Shown in pieces: positions 26,078-33,789 of a stretch of 64,000 nucleotides of DNA. The translations under genes and the position numbers were made by a program. The notes beneath the pieces are model-generated. The model was not told the DNA's origin. It ran no database searches and saw nothing but the letters and a program-made list of their open reading frames with translations. The stretch's first letter is position 1, and each line of letters starts with the position of its first letter. Where the stretch lies: contig NZ_PJAS01000061.1 of the NCBI RefSeq assembly GCF_002836735.1, positions 1 to 64,000 of the forward strand, written 5' to 3'. Source of the stretch: Psychrobacter sp. 4Bb. GTDB taxonomy: Bacteria > Pseudomonadota > Gammaproteobacteria > Pseudomonadales > Moraxellaceae.

Positions 26078-26214
26078 CTCTTTGGGGAGTAGCCTGCTTT
26101 CGTACTGCGAAAGCGTTCGTATCAACATACTTGGCCACATGCCATGGTGCGAACACCTCTCGGTTGGCGAGACCATCGATATATCTACACTGCAGGTCGG
26201 GGGTGTGGCTATGT
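26078..26214 (+). promoter_or_regulatory. yybP-ykoY manganese riboswitch upstream of mntP
   Basis: The conserved blocks of this Mn2+-sensing RNA are visible in order: TTTGGGGAGTAGCC, GTATCAACATACT, then GGCGAGACCA and a closing GGTCGGGGGTGTGGCTAT. AGTAGCC near the 5' end can pair with GGCTAT at the 3' end to form P1. It lies 30-170 bases before mntP, the family's usual target, and should turn the gene on when Mn2+ is high. Confidence 0.93.
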
Positions 26215-26246
26215 CGTGGACTCTATACTCGACCAGAGAAAATCAC

Positions 26247-26822
26247 ATGAATCCTATCGCACTTCTATTACTTGCTTTTTCTATGTCTACGGATGCCTTT
26301 TCTGTGGCAATCAGTAAAGGAGCAATTCTTAAAAACCCTCGTTTTATTGAAGCCTTCAGAATGGGTGTTATTTTTGGCACCATTGAAGCGATCACGCCTA
26401 TTATTGGTTGGTTAATTGGTCACTCTGCTACATCCTTTATAGATGCGTCTTTTATTGAGGCATGGGATCATTGGGTCGCGTTTGTCATTCTTGCAGCTCT
26501 CGGTCTGCACATGCTTTATGAGGGACTGAAACCAAGTGATGAAACGGCAGAAGCGCCGTCGAGACATTCTTTTTTCAAACTTGCTTTGACTGCATTTGGT
26601 ACCAGCATCGATGCCATGGCTGTCGGTGTGAGCCTAGCATTTGTAAAGGTCAATATTTTACTGGCGGCAGGTCTTATTGGCTTGGCCACTACAGTAATGG
26701 TCACGCTAGGGGTGATGTTAGGAAAAGCATTGGGCTCCCTAATCGGTCATAGAGCTGAAATATTTGGTGGTGTGATGCTAATTGCCATCGGTGCATGGAT
26801 TTTATTAAGCCATCTTCAATGA
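26247..26822 (+). CDS. mntP: Manganese efflux pump MntP
   Basis: This 191-residue, six-helix inner-membrane exporter removes excess Mn2+. The two internally repeated halves carry the charged family motifs: [14 protein letters not shown] near the N-terminus and [16 protein letters not shown] in the second half, each with the key Asp. I place the start at [11 protein letters not shown], which gives the normal family length. An in-frame upstream Met at 26082 lies inside the riboswitch and is not used. Regulation by the preceding yybP-ykoY RNA is expected. Confidence 0.95.
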   Translation: MNPIALLLLAFSMSTDAFSVAISKGAILKNPRFIEAFRMGVIFGTIEAITPIIGWLIGHSATSFIDASFIEAWDHWVAFVILAALGLHMLYEGLKPSDETAEAPSRHSFFKLALTAFGTSIDAMAVGVSLAFVKVNILLAAGLIGLATTVMVTLGVMLGKALGSLIGHRAEIFGGVMLIAIGAWILLSHLQ

Positions 26823-26912
26823 TTATATAAAAACTGTCTACTACGAACAGATAGTCATTACATGTATAGATCTGTTACTGACTTTTGGATGTAGAAAACC
26901 TGTTTACCTAAG

Positions 26913-26946
26913 AAAAGCCTATTTATATTAATAATTAGGCTTTTTG
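26913..26946 (+). terminator. Terminator after mntP
   Basis: AAAAGCCTA pairs with TAGGCTTTTT over an AT-rich loop, about 90 bases past the stop. Confidence 0.8.
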
Positions 26947-27112
26947 GGTCTAAAACTAGCACATTACGCTGTAGCGGCTCGCAAGAGGTCTAAAAAAATT
27001 AGCACTACAAAACTATCAATAATTATCCGTTGTCAGCGAAGAGGCTTGAATAAAGTGCCTATATCTATGCTTATACACATAGTTGTTATTTACTAAAAAA
27101 ACAACAGACAAT

Positions 27113-27147
27113 AAAAAAGACCTCCAATCTCTTGAAGGTCTTTTTTA
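27113..27147 (-). terminator. Terminator downstream of the tRNA fragment
   Basis: AAAAAAGACCT and AGGTCTTTTTT form a stem just past the tRNA 3' end on the minus strand. It is probably the original terminator of the disrupted tRNA gene. Confidence 0.8.
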
Positions 27148-27161
27148 TTAAAACTCAAATA

Positions 27162-27211
27162 TGGTGGGCCCAGTAGGACTTGAACCTACGACCAAAGGAT
27201 TATGAGTCCTT
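27162..27211 (-). tRNA. 3' half of a CAU tRNA (tRNA-Ile2-like), attachment-site remnant
   Basis: Read on the minus strand, this is an anticodon arm with loop CTCATAA (anticodon CAU), the variable region TTTGGTCG, a T arm AGGTTCAAGTCCT and the acceptor end GGGCCCACCA. The bases beyond 27211 do not form a D arm or a 5' acceptor strand, so the 5' half is missing. The TTTGGTCG region and T arm resemble tRNA-Ile2 more than elongator tRNA-Met. A 3' tRNA fragment with encoded CCA is the classic relic left at the far end of a tRNA-integrated element. Confidence 0.85.
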
Positions 27212-27330
27212 GTTTTTACAACAACAATACACAATGGATGGCGATAATTAGCTGCAATTATTGTCTGAAAGCCTTTCCCATTAAAGGATGGGATTAAAAG
27301 ATAAATATACCTATCAACAAGTAGATATGC

Positions 27331-27462
27331 GTATCAATAAATTTAGAGTATCAAAATAGTATCAAATTAATAGTATTGATACTCTCTAAAAGTCTAAATA
27401 GTTATGGCTGCTATCTACTGATACTTAACAGTAAGGGACAAGTATTCAGTTCAAGGTATCAA
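27331..27462. repeat. GTATCAA heptamer repeats next to the tRNA fragment
   Basis: GTATCAA occurs at 27331, 27348, 27359, inverted at 27376 (TTGATAC) and again at 27456. The middle copies form a perfect 10-base inverted pair AGAGTATCAA / TTGATACTCT. Such clustered short repeats beside an att site resemble integrase or excisionase binding sites. Confidence 0.65.
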
Positions 27463-27517
27463 AAAAGCTAGCTGCTAGCTGGCTTTATTTATATGTGGTT
27501 GAAATAAAGATATTTTA

Positions 27518-28338
27518 GGGTGTGTTGACATATAGAGAATAATTGATAATCATATTGTTATGACAAGATTAACACTAAGTGATGCCCAGTGGGCAAAGAT
27601 AGAACCGTATTGTGCAGGTAAAGAGACCGATGTTGGTAGAACAGCGGTAAATAATCGACTATTTATCGAAGCTGTTCTATGGATTGTCCGAACAGGTAGT
27701 CCGTGGCGAGACTTACCCCCTGAATTTGGTAACTGGAACAGTGTTTATAAGCGCTACCGTCGATGGGTAAAAAGCGATAGATTCAGCAAGCTATTTAATG
27801 CTCTGAATGACTCAGATTTAGAGTATGCCAAGATTGATGGCACTATTGTTAAGGTACATCGTCATGGACAAGGCGCAAAAGGGGGGCTTGTCATCAGGAA
27901 ATTGACAAATCAAGAGGCGGTATGACCACTAAAATCATGGCAATGGTTGATGCATGAGGCAACCTTGTTGATTTTACTTTATTGAAAGGACAACAGCATG
28001 ACATGGCTGGCGTTAACCCTTTAATGAAAGACAAAGAGTTTGATGCATTGCTTGCTGATAGAGCCTTTGACACGGATTGGCTACTGCTAGACTGAAAAGA
28101 GCGTGGTAGCAAAGCGGTCATACCCCCTAAACGCTCTCGTTTAAAGCAACGAGCGTTTAAAGCAACGAGATTTCGATAAAGAAATGTACAAGTGGCGTCA
28201 TTTAATCGAGAACTTCTTCTGTAAGCTGAAAGATTTCAAGAAAATGGCCATGCGTGCTGAAAAAACGGATGAGTCGTTTGCTGCTAATATCTATTTAGCA
28301 GCGACGATTATCCATTTACGGTAATTGTCAACACACCC
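27518..28338 (+). mobile_element. IS5-family (IS427-like) element, decayed
   Basis: Perfect 13-base inverted ends GGGTGTGTTGACA (27518-27530) and its complement (28326-28338) are flanked by TA on both sides. The transposase inside is broken. Confidence 0.88.
27560..28324 (+). pseudogene. IS5-family transposase, frameshifted
   Basis: The first 100 or so residues are an intact IS427-type N-terminus (LSDAQWAKIEPYCAGK, ...IVRTGSPWRDLPPEFGNWNSVYKRYRRW, then AKIDGTIVKVHRHGQGAKGG). After that the frame is lost, with stops at ATGCATGAGG (about 27950) and CTAGACTGA (about 28090). The C-terminal part (ENFFCKLKDFKKMAMRAEKTDESF, 28209-28281) is recognisable in another frame. It is inactive. Confidence 0.88.
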
Positions 28339-28487
28339 TAGTTAAATCTACAATTTAGAATTAATACCTTTAAAGTATCCAATTAAGAGATATTTGATAT
28401 TGGAAAACGTTTCTAAACTCATTTATAAAGTAATTAGCTAAACGGAATAGTTCAATAAATATTGTCAATATAGCAAGGAGATGCTAA

Positions 28488-29567
28488 ATGAATAAGATGA
28501 TTTTTAAAACGCACACGCAGTCTGAGGATGTTTTTTTAAAAGAATGCTGGTATGTTGCTGCGCTTTCAACCGAGGTTGATGCATTTAATCTATTTAAGCG
28601 CAAAATTATGAATATCAACATGGTAATTTATCGCACTCAAGATGGTACGCCTGTTGCGCTACATGATCGTTGTCCTCATCGTTTCGCACCTTTAAGTTTA
28701 GGGAGAAGAGAAGGCGACCAATTGGTTTGCCCATATCATGCTTTAAAATTTGATTGCACTGGTCAATGTGTACATAATCCTCACGGGAAAGGTCACATTC
28801 CAACTGCGGCGAAAATACAATCTTTTTCTTTGATAGAACGTTATGGTTTTATTTGGATTTGGATGGGTAACGCAGAAAACGCCGATGAAAATTTAATCCC
28901 AGATTACAGCGAACTATTGTCAGGACATCCAAATTCGGTTGGTCATACCTATATGCATGTAAAATGCAATTTTGAGCTCATAACCGATAATGTAATGGAT
29001 TTAAGTCATATCGATCATGTACATGGTGAAATTATTACAACGCGTGGCAAGCTGTCACCAATTATTCCACAGGTTACAGAAACATATAATAGTATTTCTG
29101 CACGTTGGGAATGGGAACAACAACCTGCAATGATGATTTTTGCACCATTGTTACCAGATCCACAAGCCTCAGCTCAGCAATATTTTAACATTACATGGAC
29201 GGCACCTTCGCATATTCAACTTACTGTTGCTGCTGTACAAAACGGAGAATTTGGCGTAGATGATTTAAATCAATATGATTTACATACTACCACCCCTGAA
29301 ACTGATACCACAACACACTATTTCTTTGCGACACGTCGTAATCATATCGAAGAAGATGCAAGTTTTAATATGATGAAAATTCAGAATATGCATCGTGCAT
29401 TTGAAGATGAAGACGTACCGTTACTTGAAGCCGTACAGACAGAGATGGAAACTACCGATTTCTTCTCTTTAGACCCAGTATTAATGTCAAATGATATTGC
29501 ACCTGTACGTGTACGTAAGAAACTTTTAGAGCTGATTAGCCAAGAGACACAGCAAAATCAAGCTTAA
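28488..29567 (+). CDS. Rieske non-haem iron oxygenase, VanA-like
   Basis: This 359-residue oxygenase component of a two-part monooxygenase or demethylase has the Rieske cluster motif CPHRFAPLS...CPYHAL (C-x-H and C-x2-H, about residues 61-83). The mononuclear iron site is NVMDLSHIDHVHG, with Asp and two His. The order and length fit the VanA group, which demethylates vanillate and related methoxy or N-methyl compounds; the true substrate is not fixed by the sequence. A strong AAGGAG site precedes ATG. Reductase genes follow directly. Confidence 0.87.
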   Translation: MNKMIFKTHTQSEDVFLKECWYVAALSTEVDAFNLFKRKIMNINMVIYRTQDGTPVALHDRCPHRFAPLSLGRREGDQLVCPYHALKFDCTGQCVHNPHGKGHIPTAAKIQSFSLIERYGFIWIWMGNAENADENLIPDYSELLSGHPNSVGHTYMHVKCNFELITDNVMDLSHIDHVHGEIITTRGKLSPIIPQVTETYNSISARWEWEQQPAMMIFAPLLPDPQASAQQYFNITWTAPSHIQLTVAAVQNGEFGVDDLNQYDLHTTTPETDTTTHYFFATRRNHIEEDASFNMMKIQNMHRAFEDEDVPLLEAVQTEMETTDFFSLDPVLMSNDIAPVRVRKKLLELISQETQQNQA

Positions 29568-29640
29568 ATATTATCAATACATCGTGAAGTACTTGTTGAG
29601 AAGTACTTCACGTTCATTCCACTAAAAGGAGGTGGTGGTT

Positions 29641-30609
29641 ATGACAGTAGGAAAATTAAAGCTCAGAGTGACAGATATCCAATGTGAAGCCAAAGGTATC
29701 CTGCTCTTGGAGCTTAGAGATGAAAAGAAACAAGCACTTCCATCATTTACACCAGGATCGCATATAGAAATTTATCTTGCGAATGGACTGACGAGACATT
29801 ACTCATTGTTAAATTCATCTGTAGAGAGTGATCGTTATGTATTTTCTGTGAGTTTGGATCCAAATAGCCAGGGTGGTTCAGCTTTTATTCATCAAAAGAT
29901 AAAGCTCGGTGATATGCTGAGCGTAAGCACACCACGTAATCATTTTGAGTTGGTTGATGCTGAACAATATTGTTTTATTGCAGGAGGGATTGGGATTACT
30001 CCAATTCTTTCGATGATTCATTGGTGTATTGCACATCAAAAAAAATGGACATTATATTATTCTGTACGAAATCGACAACGTGCTGCATTTTATGAAAGTC
30101 TATGTGCGCTTAATCAGGAAAAAAATATTCATTTCCATTTCAATGATGAACAAGCAGATTTGTTGAATTTACAAAAAATTGTACAAGATAATGCTGAAAA
30201 TACCCATATCTATTGCTGTGGTCCAAATCCACTAATGCTGGCACTCAAAGAGGCTTCAGCTGATATTGCAGAAAGAGTACATTTTGAATGGTTTAATGCG
30301 CCGAAACTGAATACGTCAGAGAATAAGACAGAACTGGCTATATTAGACTTTACCGTAAAATTAGCAAAATCAGGACGCGACATTCTTGTAAAACCTGAGC
30401 AGTCAATCTTGGAAGCAATCGAAGCGCAGGGCGTAGAGGTGCCATTTTCTTGCCGTGCGGGTATTTGTGGCGCATGTGAATGCAGAGTACTTCGTGGTGA
30501 ACCTGAGCACTTAGATATGGTTTTAAGTGATACTGAGAAACAAGGCAACCAACGGATGATGATTTGTGTTTCTAGATCACGTTCTCCTGTTCTGGAATTA
30601 GACCTTTAA
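29641..30609 (+). CDS. VanB-like ferredoxin reductase, first copy
   Basis: This 322-residue electron-transfer partner of the oxygenase has an FMN domain (SFTPGSHIEIYLANGLTRHYSLLN), an NAD(P) domain (YCFIAGGIGITPILSMI, HIYCCGPNPLM) and a C-terminal plant-type [2Fe-2S] ferredoxin (CRAGICGACECRV, final Cys in MMICVSRS). I start it at the ATG at 29641 after AAGGAGG rather than at an upstream GTG. It lies 73 bases after the oxygenase gene and forms an operon with it. Confidence 0.9.
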   Translation: MTVGKLKLRVTDIQCEAKGILLLELRDEKKQALPSFTPGSHIEIYLANGLTRHYSLLNSSVESDRYVFSVSLDPNSQGGSAFIHQKIKLGDMLSVSTPRNHFELVDAEQYCFIAGGIGITPILSMIHWCIAHQKKWTLYYSVRNRQRAAFYESLCALNQEKNIHFHFNDEQADLLNLQKIVQDNAENTHIYCCGPNPLMLALKEASADIAERVHFEWFNAPKLNTSENKTELAILDFTVKLAKSGRDILVKPEQSILEAIEAQGVEVPFSCRAGICGACECRVLRGEPEHLDMVLSDTEKQGNQRMMICVSRSRSPVLELDL

Positions 30610-30739
30610 ACTAATTGATTTTATACAGTACAATGTGCATTAAATCAATAAGGATATTCATCATGAAAAAAATATCAATCATTCGAAAGAAAATACAGGG
30701 TTAAGGTTTGCTATAAACTTGAAGAATGAGAATCATAGG

Positions 30740-30862
30740 CTGACTTTTAGAATTCATCTGCCAATGCGATTCGTGCCATTTTTTCCTGTTCTAAATTCTA
30801 TAAATTTAGGCGTAGTTTGGCACTTTTTACCGTATTTTTAAATTAGGGACACGGCCTAATAA
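30740..30862 (-). mobile_element. Fragment of an IS5-type element end
   Basis: Read on the minus strand, the end GGCCGTGTCCCTAATTT leads 80 bases later to a start-like ATG with MARIALADEF and a stop, resembling an IS5-type transposase N-terminus. Only one end is seen. It lies between the two reductase genes and may explain the gap there. Confidence 0.4.
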
Positions 30863-30905
30863 AGATATATCGAATCATAATTTTAAACCCTGTAGAAGAT
30901 ATGGA

Positions 30906-31877
30906 TTGAATGTGAATAACCTCATTGATGTGCGCATAAAGCAAATGCGCTATGAATCTGACAATATCCTAAGTATTCAACTTGTTCCAATTCATACCAA
31001 GTTATTACCTCATTTTAATAGTGGTGCGCACATAGACTTCCATTTTCCTCATGGCAAAGTACGTCAATATTCACTCATCAGTCCACTACAAGACCGTAGA
31101 TATTACGAAATAGGTGTTTTAAAAGAGCCGCAATCACTAGGTGGATCTCGTTATATTCACGAGCAACTTAGAGTGGGCGACCTTATTAAAATAAGTGAAC
31201 CACGTAATCTATTTGAACTCGATGATACTGACCAAAAAGTTCTGTTGATTGCAGGTGGAATCGGCATTACACCTATTTTGAGTATGTGGTCGAGCCTTGC
31301 TATCGATCAACGTAAATGTGATTTACATTACTGTATACGTCAGCCGAATATCCCATTTATTGACCGTATTGATGAATTTCATATCATGAACCGTAATAGC
31401 CATTATGTGACCTATATTGGTAATCAACAAACTAACGGCTTTGATATCGCAGCAGTTTTACAGCAAGAAAAAGTCAATACACACATTTATGTTTGTGGCT
31501 CTGGACATTTTATTCAGTATGTCGAAGCGCAGGCATTAGCTATGCAATGGACAAAAGAATTTATTCATAAAGAATGTTTTAAAAATCCTATGACTGAGTT
31601 GCTGTTAGCATCTGATCAAGAGCATAGCTTAGAAATTGCATCTACAGGTCAAAAAATTTCATTATTACAAACGGATAATATTGCCGAGGTTTTAAATAAG
31701 GCAGGTTATGTAGTACCAATGTCATGTGAACAGGGTATTTGTGGCACATGTACGCTGCGTTATACCGGAGGTGAGTTACATCATCAGGATATGATTTTAA
31801 ATGAAACAGACCATTTGACTATGTTTACACCCTGCTGTTCAAAAATAAAATCACAGCACCTTATTATTGATCTTTAA
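30906..31877 (+). CDS. VanB-like ferredoxin reductase, second copy
   Basis: This 323-residue paralogue of the preceding reductase has the same domain order: FMN (HFNSGAHIDFHFPHGKVRQYSLI), NAD(P) (KVLLIAGGIGITPILSMW, HIYVCGSGHFIQY) and [2Fe-2S] (CEQGICGTCTLRY, last Cys in FTPCCSK). The start is TTG or the GTG two codons on; neither has a strong ribosome site. It has clearly diverged from copy 1, so this is not a recent duplication. One oxygenase with two reductases is unusual, and an oxygenase for this copy may have been lost. Confidence 0.87.
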   Translation: MNVNNLIDVRIKQMRYESDNILSIQLVPIHTKLLPHFNSGAHIDFHFPHGKVRQYSLISPLQDRRYYEIGVLKEPQSLGGSRYIHEQLRVGDLIKISEPRNLFELDDTDQKVLLIAGGIGITPILSMWSSLAIDQRKCDLHYCIRQPNIPFIDRIDEFHIMNRNSHYVTYIGNQQTNGFDIAAVLQQEKVNTHIYVCGSGHFIQYVEAQALAMQWTKEFIHKECFKNPMTELLLASDQEHSLEIASTGQKISLLQTDNIAEVLNKAGYVVPMSCEQGICGTCTLRYTGGELHHQDMILNETDHLTMFTPCCSKIKSQHLIIDL

Positions 31878-31894
31878 GAGGACAGCCGCACAAT

Positions 31895-32803
31895 ATGGAT
31901 ATTCGCCAAATGAAATATTTCATTGCTGTAGCTGATGAGATGAGTTTCACAAAAGCGGCTGAAAAATTATTTATTGCTCAGCCACCATTAAGTCGTGCTA
32001 TACAAAATTTGGAAGAAGAGTTAGAAGTGTCGTTATTGGTACGTAATACTCGATCCATAGAATTGACAGAGGCAGGTAAATACTTCTATGAAAATTCTAA
32101 AAAAATTGTGCAGAGTGAAATGCATCTTAAGAAGATGACTCAGCAAATTGGCGGAGCCAATAATACACTGCGTATTGGATTTATTGGTTCTGCCATGTAT
32201 AGCGAACTGGCAGAATGCATCAAATATTACCGATTAAAGTATCCTGATATTTCCATTCATGTCGAAGCCATGAATACTCTTCAACAGATTGAAGAATTAA
32301 AAAACGGCAAGATTGACATAGGAGTTGGTGGGCTTAAAATTATAGATCACGAGATTGAGCGTATTATTCTGAAAGAAGAAAAACTTTATGTTGCTTTATA
32401 CAAAGAGCATCCACTGTTACAGCTAAAAGTTAACCAGTCTCTGTCTTTAGAAGATATCGTTAATGAACCGATGATTTTATTTCCTGATACTCCACAACCA
32501 AATTTCCTATTAATTATTCTTGAAATTTTCGAAGTCAAAATGATGTCACCCTCAAATTTATTTGAGCCTGTACGTGATATTCAATCTGCTTTGGGATTAG
32601 TGTTGGCTGGATTTGGAATTACAATAGTGAATGAGGGGGTGGTTAATCTTTATAGTAAAGATCTGGTATTTCTTCCTCTAAGTGAAGAGTTTGCTTTTAG
32701 CCCAATTATTCTCAGATACCGAAAAAAAGAAAACTATACCGTCGTTGATAATTTCGTTAATGTAGCTAAAAAAATATTTAATCATAAGTTAAAGTCTACT
32801 TAA
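31895..32803 (+). CDS. LysR-family regulator, CatM/BenM-like
   Basis: This 302-residue activator has an N-terminal winged helix (MDIRQMKYFIAVADEMSFTKAAEKLFIAQPPLSRAIQNLEEEL) and a C-terminal effector domain (LRIGFIGSAMYSELAECIKYY). The effector domain resembles that of the CatM homologue at 49400, suggesting an aromatic acid ligand. It lies 17 bases after the second reductase, on the same strand, which is unusual because LysR genes normally diverge from their targets. It probably regulates the VanA-like operon. Confidence 0.88.
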   Translation: MDIRQMKYFIAVADEMSFTKAAEKLFIAQPPLSRAIQNLEEELEVSLLVRNTRSIELTEAGKYFYENSKKIVQSEMHLKKMTQQIGGANNTLRIGFIGSAMYSELAECIKYYRLKYPDISIHVEAMNTLQQIEELKNGKIDIGVGGLKIIDHEIERIILKEEKLYVALYKEHPLLQLKVNQSLSLEDIVNEPMILFPDTPQPNFLLIILEIFEVKMMSPSNLFEPVRDIQSALGLVLAGFGITIVNEGVVNLYSKDLVFLPLSEEFAFSPIILRYRKKENYTVVDNFVNVAKKIFNHKLKST

Positions 32804-32891
32804 TCGTATCGACTTATTGATGAAAAGAATATGTATCAAAGGTAGAGGACGTTCAAAACTCTGTGTCAGCTAAATTAAAGATTCATAACGC

Positions 32892-33758
32892 TATAGTCAG
32901 TTCAAAATAAAATTGTTATGGTTAGGACAAACATCATAGAACAATTTGGATAAGTCGTTTTCCATCCAGCCTTGGCGTAGAAACTTCACCTGAGCCCATT
33001 TCTTTTCGATAGTTTAGATCAGGGCTGTACGGTGGCAGCCATAAAATACGATGACCATGTCTATTCAGTAGCTTTTGAATACGCTTGCTCTTATGAAATC
33101 TGGCATTATCCATCACAATCACGCATTTTGTTTTAAGACTTGGGATTAGCTTGTGTTTGCACCAGTGATAGAAGACGATGCTGTTGATGTTTGTCTCAAA
33201 GTAATCTAGGGCAAACAGCATCTTTTCATATAGAGCACCGATAACGTTGGTTCGCTTTTTACCTTGCCAGTTGTAGCTATCGATACAAGGCTTACCAATC
33301 GGTGCATAACCATGAGAGCGAATGGTTTGACTCTCAAAGCCGCGCGCGTATATATAAACGATAGGATAGCCTTGCTGCCTAAAGCTATTAAGCTTACTGT
33401 GGTATATCGCTCTTTTGATCGGACAGGCTTTTAGATGTTCTAAAGTCTTTTTTTTGACTGATGCCTAGGCACTTTAGGGCATGATGAATGCCTGTTTTAC
33501 TACAGTTCAAACGACGTGCTCGCTCATACTGGTAATCATCAGGATGTTCTTTGACATCATTAAGTAGCACATCATCTGGTATTTTATAGGGCTTGGTTTG
33601 CCTGGTTGTTTTGCTATGAACACGCCGCTTCCAGTTTTGTATGGTGGTTGGGCTGAGGTTATAAAACTCAGCTGCCTCGGCAAGGGTCATACCCTCGTCT
33701 AAGCTTTTTAGTACTTGTTTGCGATAATCTAGCGAGTAAGTCAGTGGGATTGACTATA
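32892..33758 (-). mobile_element. IS630-family element, copy B, decayed
   Basis: The ends TATAGTCAG (32892) and the complement TATAGTCAATCCC (ending 33758) match those of copy A, with TA at both borders. It is a related but different IS630 from copy A. Confidence 0.85.
32934..33744 (-). pseudogene. IS630-family transposase with lost catalytic residues
   Basis: The N-terminal half (TYSLDYRKQVLKSLDEGMTLAEAAEFYNLSPTTIQNW) would need a CTG start in place of the ATG of copy A. The A8 slippage tract is kept. In the catalytic half the first Asp segment DES has become YAR. A 2-base deletion just before the NPIEKKW block shifts the frame, removing the Glu and giving LNYRKEMGSG. Two of three catalytic positions are gone. 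Confidence 0.87.
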
Positions 33759-33789
33759 GTTTTAGTTACTTTGCATATAACAATCACCG

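Noticed and set aside
27162-27211. Intact tRNA gene
   Set aside because: Only the anticodon arm, variable region, T arm and acceptor 3' strand are present. No D arm or 5' strand can be found.
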